From assembly GCA_034431315.1 (NCBI GenBank), contig DAOUDK010000044.1:1-64000 (forward strand): a stretch of DNA of 64,000 nucleotides, given 5' to 3'. Position 1 is the stretch's first letter. Every line of letters begins with the position of its first letter. The translations under genes were made by a program, and so were the position numbers. Shown here one piece after another: positions 59,360-64,000 of the stretch. The notes below the pieces were generated by a model. The model had not been told where the DNA came from. It searched no databases and was given only the letters and a program-made list of their open reading frames with translations. The DNA comes from JAUWOY01 sp034431315 (GTDB taxonomy: Bacteria > Chloroflexota > Anaerolineae > VGOG01).

Positions 59360-60172
59360 TTATGCGACGGTGCCAGGTTCTGGCCAGCTCAGACTTACTG
59401 TGTCGGCTCCACCGCCAACATACTGTTCACCTGGACCTTTGAAAGCTTGATAGTATGCCCCGTACGTCAAGATAGACATTTTCAAGTGCTGCTCCCACTC
59501 ACAGAGGGTTTGCGGGAATGAATGAACTGGGTGCTCTTGGCAAAGTAACTTGAATGCTCCTCTCAAGAATGTTTCCAAGGTGTTAAATGTGGGCAAGTCC
59601 AGCCCTTGGTGGAACCAAAACGGCCGATGGTCTAGCGCGAGCTGATTGAGAGAATCTCTGATCTGGCTGGGAGAAATGTTGGGGAAGTAATTCCAGAACT
59701 CTTCAGTACACTCGAACTTTTTGCGAACGTTGATGTAGCGTCCGTCCTTCATCCCATGGGGGTTTCTGATGTACCAAACAACAGGTACTTGCTGCGCGTC
59801 CCGTTCCTCAAATCCAGCTAAGTGGAGTATCAGAGGTTCAGGCTCACTCTGTCCCTCGTCGAGTGTCCTCTGCTCCTGGATTGTTTTGGTCAGGTCGTGT
59901 GCCAGTGTCTCGAAGCTGGGAAACTCCAAGTGATCGCCGATGTAGTCGTACAACCACTCGTCGCTTGGGATACCACCAATCTTAGCGGCTCCGACATAGC
60001 CAACGAGTGCCTTCCTGTTAGGCCATCTCAGGACTTTAGGGCGTTGGCTTTGCCCAAATACAATTGTAACTGACTGACCGCTTGGATCTGAGGCGACTTC
60101 TGTGTACGTGATATTCCGATCAGCCCCAAATATGATCCCTTGGGGCAGTACTTGTACGGCAAGTATGGACAT
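59360..60172 (-). CDS. hypothetical protein, possible Ntn-hydrolase (proteasome-like) fold
   Basis: About 270 residues. The N-terminus MSILAVQVLPQGIIFGADRNITY, then PKVLRWPNRKALVGYVGAAKIGG and the helix SFETLAHDLTKTIQEQ follow the order of proteasome beta-type Ntn hydrolases (strand, ADxxxT loop, K-x-x-strand, helix). A nucleophile could be Ser2 after Met removal, but that is a guess. The C-terminal half (FECTEEFWNYFPNIS, LRGAFKLLCQEHP) has no assigned family. AAAGGAG lies 8 nt before the ATG at 60172. It stands alone next to the tRNA cluster. Confidence 0.65.
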   Translation of the reverse strand: MSILAVQVLPQGIIFGADRNITYTEVASDPSGQSVTIVFGQSQRPKVLRWPNRKALVGYVGAAKIGGIPSDEWLYDYIGDHLEFPSFETLAHDLTKTIQEQRTLDEGQSEPEPLILHLAGFEERDAQQVPVVWYIRNPHGMKDGRYINVRKKFECTEEFWNYFPNISPSQIRDSLNQLALDHRPFWFHQGLDLPTFNTLETFLRGAFKLLCQEHPVHSFPQTLCEWEQHLKMSILTYGAYYQAFKGPGEQYVGGGADTVSLSWPEPGTVA

Positions 60173-60349
60173 AGCATTCTCCTTTCGCAAGGCTGAGGGG
60201 CTCAAGAACTGAATAACCCTGGCTCAGGGCAAGGGCAATAACGCGAGGCGGGGTCCGGATAGAGTTGGTAGCAAAACCGCTGTTGCTCAGTTGAACGTCC
60301 GACCGGGCCCGCATTGAAAGCCCACTCCGTGACTTGGCTATCATTGTGC

Positions 60350-60370
60350 AAAAGGGGGCGAAATGCCCCC
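60350..60370 (-). terminator. terminator after the tRNA cluster
   Basis: On the minus strand GGGGGC-ATTTC-GCCCCC is followed by TTTTGC, 20 nt past tRNA-Gln, the last of three leftward tRNA genes. Confidence 0.8.
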
Positions 60371-60389
60371 CTTCTCACGATCACTATAG

Positions 60390-60460
60390 CTCGGGGACCA
60401 GGATTCGAACCTGGACTTTAGGATTCAAAGTCCCGCGTCCTACCATTAGACCATCCCCGA
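60390..60460 (-). tRNA. tRNA-Gln (anticodon TTG)
   Basis: 71 nt. Acceptor TCGGGGA/TCCCCGA, D-arm GTCT...GGAC, anticodon loop CTTTGAA giving TTG, T-arm with GGTTCGAATCC. CCA is not encoded. First base pair is T-A, which is usual for bacterial tRNA-Gln. Confidence 0.93.
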
Positions 60461-60495
60461 TCGTTCCCTTCGTGGTTTGCACCATGGGCAGAAGG

Positions 60496-60568
60496 CAGCG
60501 AGGGTGGGCTTCGAACCCACAACCTTCCGGTTAACAGCCGGGCACTCTACCAGTTGAGCTACCTCGCT
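60496..60568 (-). tRNA. tRNA-Asn (anticodon GTT)
   Basis: 73 nt. Acceptor AGCGAGG/CCTCGCT, D-arm GCTC...GAGT, anticodon loop CTGTTAA giving GTT, T-arm GTGGG-TTCGAAG-CCCAC. CCA not encoded. Confidence 0.93.
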
Positions 60569-60604
60569 GCGTCTGAATTTCGTCAGTGTCTCTGTTATCT
60601 CAAG

Positions 60605-60676
60605 TGAGCCGCGTGGGGCTCGAACCCACAACTCTCGGCTTAAAAGGCCGATACTCTTCCATTGAGTTAGCGGCTC
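60605..60676 (-). tRNA. tRNA-Lys (anticodon TTT)
   Basis: 72 nt. Acceptor GAGCCGC/GCGGCTC, D-arm ACTC...GAGT, anticodon loop CTTTTAA giving TTT, T-arm GTGGG-TTCGAGC-CCCAC. First in the three-tRNA array. Confidence 0.93.
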
Positions 60677-60705
60677 CAGCTCTGCAAACCAGTTTTTCCC
60701 CTGGC

Positions 60706-61101
60706 TCACTCAACGCCATAGTTAAGCGATCTGGCCGATAACAGCCAGCACACCAGGAACAAGACCCCCGGCGCCGCTACGAGCGCAAAGTACGGGCCAC
60801 CCGGAAACCGGCCACCCATGACCCGCAACGCCGCATAGAAAGCCAGCAGGCTGCCGACCGTAATGCCTCCTCCCAGCCCCTCCCGACGCCAGGCCACGAT
60901 CATCCCCAGGCCAACCCCGAAGGGAAAGAAGAACAGACCAACCCAATCACGGGACGTAAACTGCGCCAGGTTGAATCCCTCCGCCAGGCCGCTTCCGATG
61001 AACATCAGCAGGATAAACCCTACGCTCGCGATGCTCCAGGCCCTTGCCATCCATCGGATGATGAGAGTCACGATACTGGGTTTACCTGTCGGGTCGTCCA
61101 T
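60706..61101 (-). CDS. small hypothetical membrane protein
   Basis: About 131 residues with four hydrophobic helices (ASVGFILLMFIGSG, LFFFPFGVGLGMIVAW, ITVGSLLAFYAAL, FALVAAPGVLFLVCWLL). No family recognised with confidence; the layout resembles short DUF membrane proteins. AAGGAGGAG lies 6 nt before the ATG at 61101; the frame extends to 61197 without a site. Upstream of the tRNA array in the same direction. Confidence 0.75.
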   Translation of the reverse strand: MDDPTGKPSIVTLIIRWMARAWSIASVGFILLMFIGSGLAEGFNLAQFTSRDWVGLFFFPFGVGLGMIVAWRREGLGGGITVGSLLAFYAALRVMGGRFPGGPYFALVAAPGVLFLVCWLLSARSLNYGVE

Positions 61102-61257
61102 GCGATCTCCTCCTTCCGCCAATGAAGCGCCGCTCCGACTGCTGCAGCACTTAACTTGGATTATACTGTACTTTTTAGAAGTTGTCAAAGATTCCAATGA
61201 TCATTTAAAGCCTGAAACGGCCCCTCTTCCAGAGATAGCTGAAGAGCTTACGCCTTT

Positions 61258-61286
61258 TTGACACCCTACTTGAGCTGGGCTATAAT
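61258..61286 (+). promoter_or_regulatory. consensus sigma70-type promoter
   Basis: TTGACA (61258-61263), 17-nt spacer, TATAAT (61281-61286), 49 nt before the HEAT-repeat gene. The 234-nt gap 61102-61335 otherwise shows nothing clear. Confidence 0.8.
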
Positions 61287-61335
61287 AATCCTCAAGAGAT
61301 GATCAACGTTTCTGCAGGCAACGAAGGAGGCACAA

Positions 61336-62028
61336 ATGCCTAACCTCAAAATTCTGAAGGTCAACGCTGAGCGCCGCCGTGAGATGCGTCCGGCGGCCGA
61401 GCGACTTTATCGCCAACACCAGGATCAGGTTCCCCAGTTGATCCGCCAGTTGGGCGGGCCTACTCAGGCCGAGCATGACCGTGCTTTCGAGTTGTTGACT
61501 CAGATGGGCGAGATGATCGCCTCTGAGCTGCTCGACGCCCTGGCCGAGCCAACGCTGGACGTCATCGCCGCCGACGAGGTGGTCTCGCTCCTGGGCTTGA
61601 CGGGCGACGAGCGAGCCCGCGAGCCGCTGTGGCAATTCTTCCAGGCTCAGGATGACCTGGAGCGCGCCTCCACCGCCGCCCTCAGCCTGAGCGGGCTGGG
61701 CGACGACCGCGTTCTGCCCTTCCTGCGCCGGACCCTCGACGCCGACGACGAGGAGCTCGTCTCCAATGCCGTAGCAGCGATGATCACCGTCGGCACCATG
61801 GAAGACATCCCCCTCCTGCGCAAAATCCACCGCCAACACTCGACCAACTGGGAGATCCGCTATGGGATCGCCAATGTCATACTGACCATCGTGGGCGAGG
61901 CCGACCAGCGCACTTTCAACCGCACGCTGGACGACATTCAGGCTCGCTTCGCCGACCGTCACCTGTGGGACGACATTTGGACCATCCTGGACAGTGAGTT
62001 CGGGGCGAAGGACGTCACGTGGCACTGA
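61336..62028 (+). CDS. HEAT-repeat protein
   Basis: 230 residues, all-helical, with HEAT-type repeats (PQLIRQLGGPTQAEHDRAFELL; LLGLTGDERAREPLWQFF; LGDDRVLPFLRRTLDADDEELVSNAVAAMI). No signal or membrane segment. AAGGAGG lies 6-7 nt before the ATG, and a promoter is just upstream. Its stop overlaps the next gene's GTG start by 10 nt, so it is coupled to the BioB-like radical SAM gene. Probably a scaffold or binding partner, perhaps of the lipoyl-assembly proteins; not proven. Confidence 0.85.
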   Translation: MPNLKILKVNAERRREMRPAAERLYRQHQDQVPQLIRQLGGPTQAEHDRAFELLTQMGEMIASELLDALAEPTLDVIAADEVVSLLGLTGDERAREPLWQFFQAQDDLERASTAALSLSGLGDDRVLPFLRRTLDADDEELVSNAVAAMITVGTMEDIPLLRKIHRQHSTNWEIRYGIANVILTIVGEADQRTFNRTLDDIQARFADRHLWDDIWTILDSEFGAKDVTWH

Positions 62029-63023
62029 GGCCGCTTTGCTTACATGTCAACGTCTCCATCGGCACCGCTGCCGTGCTGGGCCTGACCGACCTCGTCATGG
62101 ACGCCGCGCCCACCACCGCCTACCTGATGCTGGGGGGGCGTTGCGTTTTGGATTGCGGCTTCTGCGCCCAGGCGCGCTCAAGCCAGGCCAGCGCGCTGAA
62201 GCTCTCCCGCGTTACCTGGCCGGAGTTCGACCAGCCGCAGACCCTGGCGCTGCTGGCCCAAGCCGTCGCGCGGGGGGACATCCGTCGCTGCTGCCTCCAG
62301 GTGACGGTGGCCGAGGGTTACTTCCAGCGCACGCTGGAGGTGATCCGAGCGGTGCGAGCAACCTGCCCTAGCTACGCAGGGGCGTCCCTGCCCCGATTTC
62401 CTGTTGACGCCGCCATCCTGCCCAGAGACATGGCCCAGGTCGAGGAATTGCTGGCAGCAGGAGTGGATCACATCGGCTTCGGACTGGACGCCGCCTGCGA
62501 GCGGGTCTTCCAGCGGGTCAAAGGCGGGAGCTGGGCGCGGAGTCTCTCCCTCATCGAAGAAACCGCGCGGCGGTTCCCCGGTCGTGGAGCGGTGCATCTT
62601 ATCGTCGGCCTGGGCGAGAAAGAGCAGGAGATGGCCGAGACGATCCAGCGGATGCACGACCTGGGCCTCGTCGTAGGACTCTTCGCCTTCACCCCCGTCC
62701 GAGGTACCCGCCTGGAAGGCGCTTCCCCGCCTCCCATCTCCACCTATCGTCGAATGCAGGTCGCTCAATATCTAATATCCAATAACCTGGCTCGAATCGA
62801 GAATTTCACCTTTTCCGCCACAGGCCAACTTTTGAATTTTAACCTCCCTCGTCTGCCCGAAATCCTGGCCGACGGCGCTGCCTTCCGAACCTCCGGTTGC
62901 CCCGATTGCAACCGCCCCTTTTACAACGAACGGCCTGGTGGGGTGATGTACAATTATCCGGAGGTATTGACGAGGCAACAGGTAGAGGCTGCTATCGAAG
63001 AGTTGGAAGTAGGTGAAACGTGA
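62019..63023 (+). CDS. BioB-like radical SAM protein (possible LipS-type lipoyl synthase component)
   Basis: 334 residues. Radical SAM cluster CVLDCGFC (CxxxCxxC), then a (beta/alpha) barrel with FGLDAACERVF and FAFTPVRGTRL. The C-terminus has SGCPDCNRPFYNERPGG, a CxxC likely binding an auxiliary cluster. Annotated as biotin synthase-like, but genuine BioB residues around its [2Fe-2S] site are not seen. The downstream LipM-like gene suggests the LipS1/LipS2-type sulfur-insertion pathway instead; this is inference. Starts at GTG 62019, overlapping the HEAT gene. Near residue 120 an in-frame fragment (YAGASLPRFP) is coded by a piece of the GC-rich dispersed repeat (62371-62404). Its stop lies in a heptamer tract. 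Confidence 0.85.
   Translation: MALRPLCLHVNVSIGTAAVLGLTDLVMDAAPTTAYLMLGGRCVLDCGFCAQARSSQASALKLSRVTWPEFDQPQTLALLAQAVARGDIRRCCLQVTVAEGYFQRTLEVIRAVRATCPSYAGASLPRFPVDAAILPRDMAQVEELLAAGVDHIGFGLDAACERVFQRVKGGSWARSLSLIEETARRFPGRGAVHLIVGLGEKEQEMAETIQRMHDLGLVVGLFAFTPVRGTRLEGASPPPISTYRRMQVAQYLISNNLARIENFTFSATGQLLNFNLPRLPEILADGAAFRTSGCPDCNRPFYNERPGGVMYNYPEVLTRQQVEAAIEELEVGET
62371..62404. repeat. fragment of the GC-rich dispersed element, coding
   Basis: About 30 bp matching the GGGGCGTCC-GCCCCGAT half of the elements at 10829-10999 and 38645-38722, in frame in the BioB-like gene. Confidence 0.6.
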
Positions 63024-63047
63024 AACGTGAAACGTCAAACGTCAAAC
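63013..63047. repeat. heptamer tract at a gene junction (5 units, GTGAAAC/GTCAAAC)
   Basis: Three GTGAAAC and two GTCAAAC units. The tract holds the TGA stop of the BioB-like gene and, in another frame, the GTG start and first codons of the LipM-like gene. Confidence 0.93.
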
Positions 63048-63874
63048 GTTCGATCATCTACCCTGTGGCTGATTGGCGGCTGTTGAAAACTGGGCTGGCG
63101 GATGGCGCTACCAACATGGCCATTGACGAAGCCATCCTGTGGGCCGTGGCGGAGGGGAAATCCCGACCGACGCTTCGCTTCTACGGCTGGCAGCCGCCCT
63201 GCCTGTCCATCGGCTACAGCCAATCAATGCAGGGCGAGGTGGATGTAGACAGATGTCGAGAGGCTGGCATCGGCTTGGTGCGGCGGCCAACGGGCGGGCG
63301 ATCCATCCTCCACGCCGACGAGCTGACCTACAGCGTCGTCGCCCCCCAGTCGGAGCCTCGCGTGGCCGGCGGCGTGATCGAGTCCTACCGTCGTCTGAGC
63401 GCGGGGTTGGTGGTGGGCCTGCGAGCACTGAGGCTGGCCGTCACTCAGGTCGAGACCGCCGACGACAAGGGCAAATCAGCAGCCTGTTTCGATGCTCCAT
63501 CCAGTTACGAGATCACCGTGGGCGGCAAGAAGCTGGTGGGCAGCGCTCAAATGCGCAAGAAGAGCGTAGTGCTCCAGCACGGTTCCCTGCCCTTGGAAGG
63601 CGACGTTGCCCGCATCTTCGACTTCTTGAAAGTGCCCTCGGAGGAGAGGCGGGAGGAGTTGAGGCAGGAACTGCGGGCACGTGCAACTTCGCTGGAGTTG
63701 GCACTGGGATACAGCGTCCCTTTCGACGAGGTAGCCCGACATCTGGCGGCCGGCTTCGCCCAGGCCCTGAACCTGCAGTTGATTCCCGGCCGACTCAGCG
63801 AGCACGAGTTGGCCCTGGCCGAGAAGCTCAGGCGGGAGAAGTATGTGTCGCGGGAGTGGAGTTTTCGGAGCTGA
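63020..63874 (+). CDS. lipoate-protein ligase/octanoyltransferase family protein (LipM-like)
   Basis: 284 residues of the BPL/LplA/LipB fold. Motifs: TNMAIDEAIL, RRPTGGRSILHADELTYSVV and KKLVGSAQMRKKSVVLQHGS (catalytic Lys). The Cys in ACFDAPSSYEI (C156) is the position of the nucleophilic Cys of LipM-type octanoyltransferases, so transfer from octanoyl-ACP fits better than ATP-dependent salvage; experiment not available. The start GTG 63020 is in a heptamer tract with no ribosome-binding site; GTG 63065 (VADWRLLK) is an alternative without a site too. It overlaps the previous gene by 4 nt. Confidence 0.88.
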   Translation: MKRETSNVKRSIIYPVADWRLLKTGLADGATNMAIDEAILWAVAEGKSRPTLRFYGWQPPCLSIGYSQSMQGEVDVDRCREAGIGLVRRPTGGRSILHADELTYSVVAPQSEPRVAGGVIESYRRLSAGLVVGLRALRLAVTQVETADDKGKSAACFDAPSSYEITVGGKKLVGSAQMRKKSVVLQHGSLPLEGDVARIFDFLKVPSEERREELRQELRARATSLELALGYSVPFDEVARHLAAGFAQALNLQLIPGRLSEHELALAEKLRREKYVSREWSFRS

Positions 63875-63892
63875 GGATGCTTCTCGCCCGTG

Positions 63893-63921
63893 TTGCTAAA
63901 TCTAGCACAATGCTGTACAAT
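63893..63921 (+). promoter_or_regulatory. sigma70-like promoter
   Basis: TTGCTA (63893-63898), 17-nt spacer, TACAAT (63916-63921), just before a possible ATG at 63959. Confidence 0.5.
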
Positions 63922-63958
63922 AGTATTGGACAATAAGAGTTCCAGCGCCCTTCACCCG

Positions 63959-64000
63959 ATGAATTTACTCATTGCGCCTAACTTGCTTGATACTGGCGAT
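63959..64000 (+). CDS. partial gene at the window end
   Basis: An open frame MNLLIAPNLLDTGD starts at 63959 and runs off the window. Too short to identify. A promoter-like sequence precedes it; no clear ribosome-binding site is seen. Confidence 0.3.
   Translation, partial: MNLLIAPNLLDTGD

Noticed and set aside
62019..63023. Calling the radical SAM gene bioB
   Set aside because: No other biotin genes are present, the C-terminal CxxC motif is not typical of BioB, and the neighbour is a lipoyl-type transferase.

Overview
The window looks like a GC-rich chromosomal segment of a Chloroflexota bacterium (Anaerolineae-like; this is inferred from gene content, with no rRNA or marker phylogeny available). 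Pointers are a tungsten aldehyde:ferredoxin oxidoreductase (anaerobic or thermophilic lifestyle), PTPS-related and PMT-like membrane glycosyltransferases with YPTSLW-type C-terminal domains, very large Pro/Thr-linked, DUF11 and Ig-repeat surface proteins, C-termini of the LPVLH or FLPLL type, and heavy loads of short dispersed repeats. No phage, insertion sequence with transposase, or CRISPR array was found.

Layout. 0.2-3.0 kb (-): a three-gene sugar or polyol oxidation set (sugar isomerase, Gfo/Idh/MocA dehydrogenase, aldo/keto reductase). 3.1-4.7 kb (-): lipid genes (DagK-type kinase, PlsY-like acyltransferase). 4.7-5.4 kb (-): an AT-richer orphan. 5.5-8.1 kb (-): mutS. 8.2-10.8 kb (-): aor and rph. 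11.0-13.1 kb (-): an RRE-radical SAM/SPASM enzyme with an unknown partner. 13.2-19.8 kb (-): aminotransferase, a P-loop ATPase/TPR pair, purA, M20 hydrolase. 19.9-24.2 kb (-): exopolysaccharide genes (undecaprenyl-phosphate sugar transferase, two GT4 enzymes). 24.4-35.5 kb (+): two large membrane glycosyltransferase-like proteins, an SdrD-like surface protein and a lamin-tail protein. 35.7-40.3 kb (-): an S74/YadA-like protein and two tandem secreted paralogs. 40.8-52.5 kb (+): two giant surface proteins. 52.7-61.1 kb (-): a secreted repeat-module protein, a 1599-residue subtilase, an Ntn-hydrolase-like protein, tRNA-Gln, tRNA-Asn, tRNA-Lys and a small membrane protein. 61.3-64 kb (+): HEAT-repeat protein, BioB-like radical SAM enzyme, LipM-like lipoyl/octanoyl transferase, and the start of a further gene.

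How the genes work together. The 20-35 kb block looks like envelope polysaccharide synthesis joined to surface-protein export. The 31-59 kb block encodes a secreted/adhesive outer layer: three proteins share a ~500-residue module built from four internal repeats, and a multidomain subtilase could process surface proteins. The last genes point to lipoyl cofactor assembly.

The most unusual thing here is a dispersed system of 7-bp tandem repeats: 13 tracts of several related heptamer types, 11 of them wholly inside coding sequences and always in frame. They appear inside mutS, glycosyltransferases, at the propeptide/catalytic junction of the subtilase and directly after a signal peptide. Because three heptamers make seven codons, they encode 7-residue-period peptides such as SNLQPPT or SSKFKVQ. 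The stop-containing heptamer types occur in genes only in the orientation that lacks stops. They coexist with an 8-bp repeat family, an 82-89 bp palindromic MITE-like element (three copies), an ~80 bp GC-rich element (three copies plus a fragment), and several short inverted repeats that supply the stop codons or last residues of neighbouring genes.
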